A DNA stretch of 64,000 nt from Pseudomonadota bacterium. Its GTDB lineage: Bacteria > Pseudomonadota > Alphaproteobacteria > Rhizobiales > Phreatobacteraceae. The notes below the pieces were generated by a model. That model saw only the letters and a list, made by a program, of their open reading frames with translations, searched no databases and was not told the origin of the DNA. Location: assembly GCA_020161695.1 (NCBI GenBank), contig JAIUOO010000012.1, positions 79,682 to 143,681 on the forward strand. Reading direction: 5' to 3'. A program made the translations under genes and the position numbers. Of the stretch, positions 1-7,825 are shown one piece after another. The number at the start of each line of letters is the position of its first letter. Position 1 is the first letter of the stretch.

Positions 1-4
1 ACAT
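1..4 (-). CDS. Possible first codon of a divergent gene leaving the window
   Basis: A minus-strand ATG lies at bases 4-2. It is preceded at the normal distance of 6 nt by a full Shine-Dalgarno match, AAGGAG on the minus strand (bases 16-11). This suggests a gene that starts here and runs out of the window to the left, divergent from eipB. Nothing of its product can be read. The 5-185 stretch would then be the shared upstream region. Confidence 0.35.
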
Positions 5-185
5 GGCGCGCTCCTTCAGGCTCGTATGTTTCGGCGCGGACCCTGCCCCAAGCCCGCCGGCCGGGCAAGGCGGACGTCGCCGACACATCCATGCCGCGTT
101 GTCGCCTCCGATAGGCCTCTCTATCCTGCGACCGGGAGGCTCGTTGCGAATCCCGCACAGTCCAGCCTCCGCCGGAGCCCTGCCG

Positions 186-1016
186 ATGAAGCCTGTCCGC
201 CCGCTCGCGCTTGCGGCGCTGCTCGGAACCCTCGTCGCGGCGCCTGCCGCCACGCAGCCGGCATCCGAGCCGGTTCTCGGGCCGCATCGGGCGATCTACG
301 ACCTCAGGCTCGACAGCCGGCGCGCCGCCCGCGGCATGGACGATGCCCGCGGCCGCATCCTGTTCGAGACCAGCGGCAACCGCTGCGAGGGCTTCACCAC
401 CACGTTCCGGCAGGTCGTGCAGCTCACCGTCAACGGCAATCCCGTGACCATGGACGTCAACACCGCCCATTTCGAGGAGGGCGACGGCACCGGCTTCCGC
501 TTCACCTCGCGTTCCAGCGAGAACGGCGCGCCGCGCAACGAGACGGACGGCAGCGCCCGCCGCACCGGCGATGCCCTGCAGATCGCCGTGCGCCGCCCGC
601 GCGAACTCGAGACGCGCGCGGATGCTGCGACCATCTTCCCGACCGAGCACCTCATGCAGCTCGTCAAGGCGGCCCGCGCCGGCCAGACCATCCTCGAGGT
701 CAAGGTCTATGACGGCGCCGAGACCGGCGAGAAGATCTACAACGCCACCGCAGTCATCGGCCGCCGCATAGCGCCCGGCGCTGGCGAGGTCGAGGAAGCC
801 GCGCGCGATCCGAAGCTCGCGGCGCTCTCCCGCTGGCCGGTGACGATCAGCTATTTCGAGGACGGCAGCGACCGCGCGACGCCGATCTACTCCATCGCCT
901 TCGAGCTCTACGAGAACGGCGTGTCGCGCCAACTGGTCATCGACTACGGCGAGTTCGCGCTGCAGGGCACGCTGACCAAGCTGGAATGGCAGGCCGAGAC
1001 CGCCTGCAGCCGCTGA
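186..1016 (+). CDS. eipB: EipB-like periplasmic cell-envelope integrity protein (DUF1849)
   Basis: A 276-residue protein when started at the ATG at 186. That start places a clean signal peptide (KPVRPLALAALLG... to about residue 23) at the N-terminus; the open frame continues upstream but has no signal-like sequence there. The body matches the DUF1849/EipB family, a beta-strand-rich periplasmic protein of Rhizobiales needed for envelope integrity in Brucella. The two cysteines expected to form the family disulfide are present, C67 (in NRCEG) and C274 (three residues from the end). It is convergent with the Nudix gene, with 10 bp between stop codons. Family assignment is strong; a role in this organism is by analogy. 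Confidence 0.85.
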   Translation: MKPVRPLALAALLGTLVAAPAATQPASEPVLGPHRAIYDLRLDSRRAARGMDDARGRILFETSGNRCEGFTTTFRQVVQLTVNGNPVTMDVNTAHFEEGDGTGFRFTSRSSENGAPRNETDGSARRTGDALQIAVRRPRELETRADAATIFPTEHLMQLVKAARAGQTILEVKVYDGAETGEKIYNATAVIGRRIAPGAGEVEEAARDPKLAALSRWPVTISYFEDGSDRATPIYSIAFELYENGVSRQLVIDYGEFALQGTLTKLEWQAETACSR

Positions 1017-1026
1017 TCGCCGCCGC

Positions 1027-1659
1027 CTAGCGCCAAGCGAAGACTGGCTGTTCCAGCTGGTCGACGCGGGTGGTTCGTCCTGCGAGCATTTCCCGGAACT
1101 GGTAGATGAGCGCGGCGGTGGGCGCGTGGATCACATGGCCCGCTATGTGGACCCGCACGACCGACCGCTCGCTTTCGGCGATGCTGACGAAGTCGAAAGC
1201 GTCGGGATCGGCGACGGCGCTGACGGGAATGCGGTGAACGGACGCCACCTCCTGCGGGTTCGGCACAAGCGGGGCGGTCGCGCCGCCCCAGACGATGGCC
1301 GGCGTCACGAGATAGCCGGAGCGCGTCGGATAGTCGTCGAGCAGGCCGATGATCTGGTCGCTGCCTGCCCGCAAGCCCAGTTCCTCCTCCAGTTCCCGCA
1401 GGGCGGCATCGGCCGCGGTCTCGCCGTCGTCCAGCCGGCCTCCCGGCAACGCCCACTGGTTGCCATGGGCACGCAGTGTCGCAGCGCGCATGGTCAGCAG
1501 GAAGGCGGGCGGGGCGCTCCCGTTCTCGCCCGGTACGAGGACGATGGACACCGCTGCGCGCTTCAGCGTCGCGGGAGCATGATCGGCGGGTCTCCGCCTG
1601 AATGCGGCATAGCGAGCTTCCACCTCGCGGCGGAAGGCGTCATCGAACGACCAGTTCAT
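1027..1659 (-). CDS. Nudix hydrolase, probable CoA pyrophosphatase
   Basis: A 210-residue protein with a complete Nudix box at residues 74-96 (G-x5-E-x7-REL-EEE-LGL), the metal-binding and catalytic site for hydrolysing nucleoside diphosphates linked to another moiety. The stretch just before it (LLTMRAATLRAH...ALPGG) resembles the extra signature of the NudL/CoA-pyrophosphatase subgroup, which cleaves CoA to 3',5'-ADP and 4'-phosphopantetheine. The ATG at 1659 is preferred; an upstream TTG at 1722 would add 21 residues without homology-like character. No strong Shine-Dalgarno precedes 1659, so the start is moderately certain. Substrate is inferred from the subgroup motif only. Confidence 0.8.
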   Translation of the reverse strand: MNWSFDDAFRREVEARYAAFRRRPADHAPATLKRAAVSIVLVPGENGSAPPAFLLTMRAATLRAHGNQWALPGGRLDDGETAADAALRELEEELGLRAGSDQIIGLLDDYPTRSGYLVTPAIVWGGATAPLVPNPQEVASVHRIPVSAVADPDAFDFVSIAESERSVVRVHIAGHVIHAPTAALIYQFREMLAGRTTRVDQLEQPVFAWR

Positions 1660-1803
1660 GAATTGGTGTATCGCAAGGCGACGCGACGGCCGCCAGTCCG
1701 ACGTAAGGCCCGGCGGCTGCAAACCGTAGCGACAATTCCCCGAATACCCAATTTCCTACCACACAGCGTTACGCTCGTCTAGGAAAAAATACATACGCCG
1801 GCA

Positions 1804-3066
1804 TCAATCGTCGAAGGTGATGCCCTTGACCACGGCGGCCTTGCCGAACTTGGCCCGCAGGGCATCGACGGCGCCCTCAACCTTGACGTTGTGGGCGATG
1901 GAGCCATCGACGAGGTCGGAAGGGTCGGCCTTGTCGAGGCCAGTCAGTTCGGAAATACCGATGCCGATGAGGCGGTAGGCGGTGCCGTCGGCCTCGCGCA
2001 TCAGCATGTCGCGGCCGGCCTCGAAGATGCGCGCCGCCAGCACGGTCGGCGATGCCAGACTGCGCGAGCGCGTCCGGATGCGGAAATCGGCGCTCTTCAG
2101 TTTCAGGGTGACGATTCGTCCCGCCAATTGCTGCGCCTTGGCGCGCGCAGAGACCTTTTCGGCCAGCCGGAACAGTATCTTCTCCAGCGTTCGGGCGTGA
2201 CGGATATCCGTCTCGAACGTCGTTTCGGCGGAAACCGACTTGGTTTCGCCATCCGGCTCGACCTTGCGCTCGTCGATGCCGCGCGACAGGCGCGACAGCC
2301 TCAGGCCCATCGCGCCGTAGCGGCGCATCAGTTCGCTCTCGTCCAGCCTGCGAAGATCGGCGATGCGTTTCAGTCCGTCGCGCTCAAGCGTCTCCTGCAG
2401 GGCCTTGCCGACGCCCCAGATCAGCGAAACCGGCTTCGACCCCAGGAATTCGAGCGCTTCCGCCTTGCCGATGGCCGCGAAACCGCGCGGCTTGTCCATG
2501 TCCGAGGCGATCTTGGCGAGAAACTTGTTGTAGGAGAGGCCAGCCGAGATCGTGATGCCGATGTCGCGCTCGACGCCTCTGGCGAATTTCGCCAGCACCA
2601 CGGCCGGCGGGGCGCCATGCAGCCGTTCCGTGCCGGTGAGGTCGAGGAAGGCCTCGTCGATGGAGAGCGGCTCGACCAGCGGCGTCAGGGCCCGCATGGC
2701 CTCGCGTACGTCGCGGCCGACGCGGACATATTTCTCCATGTTCGGCTTGATGACGACCGCCTCAGGGCAGAGTGCCAGCGCCTTGAACATCGGCATTGCG
2801 GATCTGACGCCATGGATCCGCGCGATGTAGCAGCAGGTCGAGACGACACCGCGCTTGCCCCCGCCGACGATCAGCGGCCTGTCGACAAGGCTCGGATCGT
2901 CGCGCTTCTCGATCGTGGCGTAGAAGGCGTCGCAGTCGACATGGGCGATCGATAGCGCGGAGAGCTCGGCATGACGGGCCAGCCGGGGCGAGCCGCAGGC
3001 ACGGCACCGCGCCGAGGCCGGGCCGGCCTCGGTGAAACAGTCCCGGCAGAAGGCGAGAAGCGCCAC
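1804..3066 (-). CDS. dinB: DNA polymerase IV (Y-family) with N-terminal zinc-ribbon-like extension
   Basis: A 420-residue Y-family translesion polymerase. Catalytic carboxylates are visible at D44 in the HVDCDAFY motif and D137-E138 in SIDEAFLD; Y49 sits at the steric-gate position. Helix-hairpin-helix and little-finger regions follow (about 190-380). Before the palm there is an extension of about 35 residues with two CxxC pairs (C7/C10 and C21/C24), which looks like a small zinc ribbon absent from E. coli DinB. The start is a GTG at 3066. Such extended DinB proteins occur beside DUF3572 and divK in Rhizobiales. It copies past damaged DNA with low fidelity. I see no clear LexA box upstream. 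Confidence 0.92.
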   Translation of the reverse strand: MALLAFCRDCFTEAGPASARCRACGSPRLARHAELSALSIAHVDCDAFYATIEKRDDPSLVDRPLIVGGGKRGVVSTCCYIARIHGVRSAMPMFKALALCPEAVVIKPNMEKYVRVGRDVREAMRALTPLVEPLSIDEAFLDLTGTERLHGAPPAVVLAKFARGVERDIGITISAGLSYNKFLAKIASDMDKPRGFAAIGKAEALEFLGSKPVSLIWGVGKALQETLERDGLKRIADLRRLDESELMRRYGAMGLRLSRLSRGIDERKVEPDGETKSVSAETTFETDIRHARTLEKILFRLAEKVSARAKAQQLAGRIVTLKLKSADFRIRTRSRSLASPTVLAARIFEAGRDMLMREADGTAYRLIGIGISELTGLDKADPSDLVDGSIAHNVKVEGAVDALRAKFGKAAVVKGITFDD

Positions 3067-3185
3067 GTTCTACGTTCCCAGTGGATCAGGGTCCGGCGCC
3101 CGTCAGGGTGATCCCGGTGGCTGATGGATTCAAGGCGGCCTGAGCCGGGATCTGGCATCAGCCGGCTGCCTTTCCCCAACCAGTG

Positions 3186-3482
3186 TCAGGCGAAGCCACG
3201 TTCCCATGGCACGATGCCCAGCGCGTGGGCGGCCTTCACCACCCGCTCAGGCTTGATCCCTTCATTCGCGGCAAAGGCCAGCAGAAGCGGCTCGTCGGAC
3301 ATCAGGTGTTCCATGACCGCGACGAGAAATCCGGGCGATGCGGCCGCAGCCCTGATTCCCCCGGGATCGATGCCCGCGAGGGACAAAAACCGCTCCAGCC
3401 GCTCGGGTTCGGCGGCGAGAAAGGCCAGAGCGTTCGCCGCGAGGCTCTCGGCAAGGTCCCGTTCACCCGGACGCAACGTCAT
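3186..3482 (-). CDS. DUF3572 family protein
   Basis: A 98-residue soluble, alanine/leucine-rich, mostly helical protein matching the DUF3572 family of alphaproteobacteria, whose function is not known. The ATG at 3482 is chosen over an upstream TTG because AAAGGA lies about 6 nt before it. The gene is divergent from divK and lies between dinB and divK, its usual place in this order. The location hints at a cell-cycle or DNA-damage link, but that is inference from position only. Confidence 0.75.
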   Translation of the reverse strand: MTLRPGERDLAESLAANALAFLAAEPERLERFLSLAGIDPGGIRAAAASPGFLVAVMEHLMSDEPLLLAFAANEGIKPERVVKAAHALGIVPWERGFA

Positions 3483-3576
3483 GGTTTGTCCTTTTGTAAG
3501 GAATTCCAACTAGCTTGTCCGCCATCCGTCAACGCTCGGCAACCATGCCGGTGCGGCCCCGGCCCTGCGAGTTCCG

Positions 3577-3948
3577 ATGTCGAAGACTGTCATGATCGTC
3601 GAGGATAACGAGCTCAACATGAAGCTCTTCCACGACCTTCTGGAAGCCAACGGCTACCGGACGATCCAGACTCGCAACGGCACCGAGGCGCTGGACCTCG
3701 CCCGCAATCACAAGCCCGACCTGATCCTGATGGACATCCAGCTGCCGGAGATTTCGGGCCTGGATGTGACGCGCTGGATCAAGGAAGACGACACGATCCG
3801 GCACATTCCGATCATCGCGGTCACGGCCTTTGCAATGAAGGGCGACGAAGAACGCATCAGGGCAGGGGGCTGCGAGGCCTATCTGTCGAAGCCGATCTCG
3901 GTGGCGAAGTTCATCGAGACCGTCCGTCATTTCCTCGGCGGATCATGA
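3577..3948 (+). CDS. divK: Single-domain response regulator DivK
   Basis: A 123-residue stand-alone receiver domain. The acidic pocket (E9, D10), phospho-acceptor D53 (in LILMD), the T/A switch region and conserved K (YLSKP) are all present. In Caulobacter and Rhizobiales, DivK is phosphorylated by the DivJ/PleC kinases and signals cell fate through DivL-CckA-CtrA. It lies 16 bp upstream of pleD, so the two are very likely co-transcribed. The match in length and in the phospho-Asp position is exact to the family. Confidence 0.93.
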   Translation: MSKTVMIVEDNELNMKLFHDLLEANGYRTIQTRNGTEALDLARNHKPDLILMDIQLPEISGLDVTRWIKEDDTIRHIPIIAVTAFAMKGDEERIRAGGCEAYLSKPISVAKFIETVRHFLGGS

Positions 3949-3964
3949 GAAGGCGATTGCAGCG

Positions 3965-5338
3965 ATGACCGCACGTGTTCTTGTCGTCGACGACATACTC
4001 GCCAATGTGAAGTTGCTCGAGGCGCGCCTGTCCGCCGAGTATTTCGACGTGATCACGGCCATGTCGGGCCCTGAAGCGCTGTCGATCTGCGAACGCGCCC
4101 AGTGCGACATCGTGCTGCTCGACGTGATGATGCCGGAGATGGACGGGTTCGAGGTCTGCCGCCGCCTGAAGGCGAACCCGGCGACGCACCACATCCCGAT
4201 CATCATGGTCACCGCGCTCGACCAGCCGTCGGACCGCATCCGCGGGTTGGAAGTGGGCGCCGACGACTTCCTGACCAAGCCGGTCAACGACCTCGCCCTG
4301 ATCACGCGCGTGCGCTCGCTCGTGCGCCTGAAGATGATGCAGGACGAGCTTCGCATGCGCGCGGTCACGTCGCGCGAAATCGGCATGCGCGACCCGCTCG
4401 CCGAGGCCGTCGCGGAGACCGGACTGAACGGCCGGATCCTGATCGTCGACGACCGCGCCTCGTCCCACGAGCGCATCGTCCAGGCGCTGAGCGCCCAGCA
4501 TCAGGTCGAGGTGGAGCCGCGCGCCCAGGAGGCCCTGTTCAAGGCCGCCGAGGGCAATTTCGACATGATCATGGTGTCGCTCGGGCTTACCGATTTCGAC
4601 CCGCTGCGGCTCTGTTCGCAGATCAGGTCGATCGACCGGACCCGCGGCCTGCCGATTCTGGTCATCGCCGAACCTGAAGACGAGGCGCGGCTGCTGCGCG
4701 GCCTCGACATCGGCGTCAACGACTACCTGCTGCGGCCGATCGACCGCAACGAGATGGCCGCGCGCGTGCGCACGCAGGTGCGCAAGAAGCGCTACACCGA
4801 ACGCCTGCGCGACAATGTCCAGCAGTCGATGGAGATGGCGATCACCGACGGGCTCACCGGCCTGCACAATCGCCGCTACATGGAGAGCCATCTCGGCACG
4901 CTGGTCGAGCAGGCCTCGATGCGTGGCAAGCCGCTTTCCGTGCTGATTCTCGACATCGACTACTTCAAGGCGGTCAACGACACCTGGGGCCACGACGCTG
5001 GCGACGAGGTGCTGCGCGAATTTGCCCAGCGCCTGCGCAAGAGCGTGCGCGGGATCGACCTTGCCTGCCGCCTCGGCGGCGAGGAGTTCGTGGTGGTCAT
5101 GCCGGACACCGATGCCGGTGTCGCCTCGATCGTCGCCGAGCGCATACGCGCGCGCGTCGCGGGCGAGGCCTTCGCGATCCACAAGGGCGCGCGCGCGATC
5201 GACGTGACGGTCTCCATCGGCATGGCCCAGCGGCAGGCTGGCGATACCGAGGCGGACGAACTGGTGAAGCGCGCCGACCAGGCGCTCTATCGGGCCAAGC
5301 GCGACGGCCGCAACAGGGTGGTGCTGGATGCTGCGTGA
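3965..5338 (+). CDS. pleD: PleD response regulator with diguanylate cyclase domain
   Basis: A 457-residue REC-REC-GGDEF protein. REC1 (about 1-120) has phospho-acceptor D53 and conserved lysine. REC2 (about 150-270) is degenerate, with serine where the phospho-Asp should be, as in known PleD adaptors. The GGDEF domain (about 290-457) has the active signature GGEEF at 371-375 and an intact inhibitory-site RxxD at 362-365, five residues before it. It makes cyclic di-GMP at the cell pole in response to phosphorylation and is subject to product inhibition. It forms an operon with divK. Confidence 0.95.
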   Translation: MTARVLVVDDILANVKLLEARLSAEYFDVITAMSGPEALSICERAQCDIVLLDVMMPEMDGFEVCRRLKANPATHHIPIIMVTALDQPSDRIRGLEVGADDFLTKPVNDLALITRVRSLVRLKMMQDELRMRAVTSREIGMRDPLAEAVAETGLNGRILIVDDRASSHERIVQALSAQHQVEVEPRAQEALFKAAEGNFDMIMVSLGLTDFDPLRLCSQIRSIDRTRGLPILVIAEPEDEARLLRGLDIGVNDYLLRPIDRNEMAARVRTQVRKKRYTERLRDNVQQSMEMAITDGLTGLHNRRYMESHLGTLVEQASMRGKPLSVLILDIDYFKAVNDTWGHDAGDEVLREFAQRLRKSVRGIDLACRLGGEEFVVVMPDTDAGVASIVAERIRARVAGEAFAIHKGARAIDVTVSIGMAQRQAGDTEADELVKRADQALYRAKRDGRNRVVLDAA

Positions 5339-5707
5339 GCCGTGTTCACCATAAGAATAAACCTTGCCGCTTTAGGTTAAGATCCGGTTTACCGGCTGTA
5401 TCCTCTCGTCTTCATTGAAGCATCGGCCCGGGCTCGGGTAAGCTCCCGGCAGATCAGGACATGATCATCCCATCCGATGATCTGCGTTCGTCCTGGTCTT
5501 CATGCCCTGCGCGTCACCAGGTCCGCCGCATCTCCTGGTCCCGTAGGGTCGGCCGGTCGGGTTCGGCGCGGATGGCCTCTCCGCATAGCCGCAGGCCCGG
5601 CCGGCCACCTCGCTCCCCGAATGTACCGGATCTTCGCCGGGACCGGATCTGCGCACGGACCGGTCGCGTTGGACCGTGCCCTGCGACGCGCGGCGGCTCC
5701 CGATGCG
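5339..5707. other. Intergenic stretch after pleD without a supported gene
   Basis: About 370 bp between pleD and a small minus-strand membrane gene. The first part (5345-5400) is less GC-rich than its surroundings. One perfect inverted repeat is visible, GATCATC at 5463-5469 and GATGATC at 5476-5482 with a 6-bp spacer. Its role is unknown. Open frames on both strands read as low-complexity arginine/proline/glycine translations and I do not support any as a gene. Confidence 0.5.
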
Positions 5708-5947
5708 CTAGCGGCGTCGCCGCACCCGCCTCATCCAGCAGAACCCGTAGAGGCCGGCGGCGAGGAGCAGAAGGGCCGGGCTGAGGGACAGCAGGAACAT
5801 GCCCGGCGCGTGATCGAGCCTGTAGGAAGCGCAGCCCGACATGCGCCCGCAAATGCGGATGGAACCGAAATAGAACGTCAGCGCGATGATCGCCGCGCCA
5901 GTCGCCGCGATGCCGCCGAACAGCCAGAGGGGCCAGGACTGGCGCAT
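5708..5947 (-). CDS. Small two-helix membrane protein, unknown
   Basis: A 79-residue protein from the ATG at 5947, with a GGGAAGG run just before the start. Two hydrophobic segments are visible (about residues 7-27 and 49-68) separated by a loop with two cysteines (RICGRMSGCASY), and it ends in a basic tail (MRRVRRRR), consistent with an inner-membrane protein. I do not recognise a family. It lies on the same strand as and downstream of rpmG, but a hairpin at 5990-6014 separates them. Confidence 0.5.
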   Translation of the reverse strand: MRQSWPLWLFGGIAATGAAIIALTFYFGSIRICGRMSGCASYRLDHAPGMFLLSLSPALLLLAAGLYGFCWMRRVRRRR

Positions 5948-5989
5948 GAGCCTTCCCGCTGTGCCTTCAACTCCCAGGGCCCGATACGA

Positions 5990-6014
5990 CAATGGCCCCG
6001 CGAGGGGGCCATTG
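5990..6014 (-). terminator. Hairpin after rpmG, probable terminator
   Basis: A perfect 10-bp stem, CAATGGCCCC (5990-5999) pairing with GGGGCCATTG (6005-6014), with a GCGAG loop, 30 bp beyond the rpmG stop. No long T tract follows in either direction, so termination efficiency is uncertain. Confidence 0.6.
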
Positions 6015-6043
6015 GGAACATCCAGACGATCAGGGGCAGCCGA

Positions 6044-6211
6044 TCACTTGATCTTGGCTTCCTTGAACTCGACGTGCTTGCGCGCGACCGGGTCGTACTT
6101 CTTCATCGACAGCTTGTCGGTCATGGTCCGCGAGTTCTTCTTCGCGGTGTAGAAATAGCCCGTGTCGGCGGTCGAAACGAGTTTGATCTTGATGGTTGCG
6201 GCCTTGGCCAT
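6044..6211 (-). CDS. rpmG: 50S ribosomal protein L33
   Basis: A 55-residue protein read directly from the minus strand, beginning [14 protein letters not shown] and ending VEFKEAKIK. It has the usual length and sequence of the alphaproteobacterial L33 that lacks zinc-binding cysteines. A good GAGGA ribosome site precedes the ATG by about 6 nt. L33 sits in the large ribosomal subunit near the E site. Finding rpmG just downstream of divK-pleD is the normal arrangement in Rhizobiales. Confidence 0.95.
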   Translation of the reverse strand: MAKAATIKIKLVSTADTGYFYTAKKNSRTMTDKLSMKKYDPVARKHVEFKEAKIK

Positions 6212-6351
6212 GGCAAGTCCTCGCGGAAGGTCTGATTTCGGCGCCGGCCTCGGGAATAGCAGGCGATTGCCCGCTGCGTCGCCACCAGCTGATCGGGCGG
6301 GATGTGACAGGTCGCACCCGCGATGTCAAGGAAAAGCAGGGCGCAGGCCGT

Positions 6352-7815
6352 TCAGGCGTCGCTGAAGGCGGCTGCGATGCTTTCCGTGACCGCCTTCGGC
6401 TCCGCGAAGGCGCTGCCGTAGAGAATCAGCAGAGGCCCGCACCACTGCCCGGCGGCGAGTTCCTGCCCGAGGGCGGCGACCGTCGAGGCGATCACCACCT
6501 GATCCGCGCGCGTGGCATTGACCACCGCGACCGCCGGCGTATGCGGATCGAGACCTGTTCCGACCAGGCGCGCGGCCATGTCCAGCCAAGTGCCGCCGGC
6601 CATGTAGACGACCGTGGACGCCGCGGGATCGGCGAGCGCGGGCCAATGGAGGTCGCTTGGCAGGCGGCCGTCTCGGCCGTGCGCGGTGACATATTGCAGC
6701 CGCCGGGCATGATCGCGGTGAGTGAGCGACAGGCCGAGCGCTGCGGATGCCCCCTGGGCGGCCGATATGCCGGGAACGACCTCGACGGGAATGCCCGCAG
6801 CCCCAGTGGCGGCGATTTCCTCGCCGGCCCGCCCGAAGATCATGGGGTCGCCAGACTTGAGGCGGACGACGCAACGACCTTCTCGGGCGAGGCGGATCAC
6901 CAGCGCATTGATGTCCTCCTGCCGGCACGAGGGGCCGCGCCCGCGCTTGCCGGCCGAAATCCGGAGAGACTCACGCCGTGCGACATCAAGCACGGCGGAA
7001 GGCACCAGATCGTCATGGACGATGACATCGGCCGACTGCAGCGCGCGGACGGCCTTCATCGTCAGCAGTTCGGGATCGCCGGGACCGGCGCCGACCAGCA
7101 GGATGCGCCCGCTCGTCACTGCGGCTGCCGCCACGGCTTCGGATTCCAGCCGCTCCGCGAGCGCTGCGGTCGGCACCCGCTCCGGTTCGGCCAGCGCCTG
7201 CCGCGCGAACCGATCCCAGAACCGCCGACGTGCATGAAACGGCAAGGCGAGAGAGGCGAGCCATCCGCGCCATGCCTTTGCCGCCTCGGCCCAGCGTGCA
7301 AGCCCCTGCGGCAGGACCGCCTCGATGCGTGCACGGACAGCCTGGCCAAACACGGGAGCGGCGCCATCTGTCGAGATGCCGATGACCAGCGGCGAACGGT
7401 TGACGATGCCGCCGAACTGCACGTCGCAGAATTCCGGCTTGTCGATCACGTTGACCGGCACACCGGCGTTGCGGGCCGCGTCACGGAAGCGCGCGGCCTC
7501 AGCATCGCCCACCATCGCCCCGATCGCGAATGATGCACCGGTGAGGTCGCCGGGTTTCCACTCCAACGGATGAAGCGTGATCGCGCCGTTCGAAGCTTCC
7601 GCCAACGCGATCATGGCGCCGCAAGGCGAGCCCGCGAAGACCTCGACCCTGGCCCCGGCAGCCGCGAGCAGCTCCGCCTTCCAGACCGCCGCCTCGCTGC
7701 CACCGGCGACGACGACGCGCCGCCCTGCGAGCTTCAGGAAGACGGGCAGCACGGCGAGCGGGGCCATCCGCGGCGCATGGCCGGCTTTCGGGATGCGGAA
7801 GGCCGTCTCGGTCAT
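6352..7815 (-). CDS. cysG: Siroheme synthase (CysG), trifunctional
   Basis: A 487-residue fusion. The N-terminal part (about 20-225) is the precorrin-2 dehydrogenase/sirohydrochlorin ferrochelatase module, with a nucleotide-binding segment (VVVAGGSEAAVWKAELL). The C-terminal part (about 235-480) is uroporphyrinogen-III C-methyltransferase, with the motifs LVGAGPGDPELLT, RLKSGDPMIFGR and VVPGISAAQGA. Together they turn uroporphyrinogen III into siroheme, the cofactor of the reductase encoded two genes upstream. It begins 10 bp after the flavoprotein gene ends, so it is the third gene of the operon. Confidence 0.93.
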   Translation of the reverse strand: MTETAFRIPKAGHAPRMAPLAVLPVFLKLAGRRVVVAGGSEAAVWKAELLAAAGARVEVFAGSPCGAMIALAEASNGAITLHPLEWKPGDLTGASFAIGAMVGDAEAARFRDAARNAGVPVNVIDKPEFCDVQFGGIVNRSPLVIGISTDGAAPVFGQAVRARIEAVLPQGLARWAEAAKAWRGWLASLALPFHARRRFWDRFARQALAEPERVPTAALAERLESEAVAAAAVTSGRILLVGAGPGDPELLTMKAVRALQSADVIVHDDLVPSAVLDVARRESLRISAGKRGRGPSCRQEDINALVIRLAREGRCVVRLKSGDPMIFGRAGEEIAATGAAGIPVEVVPGISAAQGASAALGLSLTHRDHARRLQYVTAHGRDGRLPSDLHWPALADPAASTVVYMAGGTWLDMAARLVGTGLDPHTPAVAVVNATRADQVVIASTVAALGQELAAGQWCGPLLILYGSAFAEPKAVTESIAAAFSDA

Positions 7816-7825
7816 GATGCCGTCC

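Noticed and set aside
5463..5482. Perfect 7-bp inverted repeat as an operator or terminator
   Set aside because: It is over 120 bp past the pleD stop, has no T tract, and no regulated gene starts nearby. It is mentioned only as a sequence feature.
5461..6235. Plus-strand open frames downstream of pleD
   Set aside because: They run across the antisense of the small membrane protein and rpmG, are proline/arginine-rich, and have no ribosome site.
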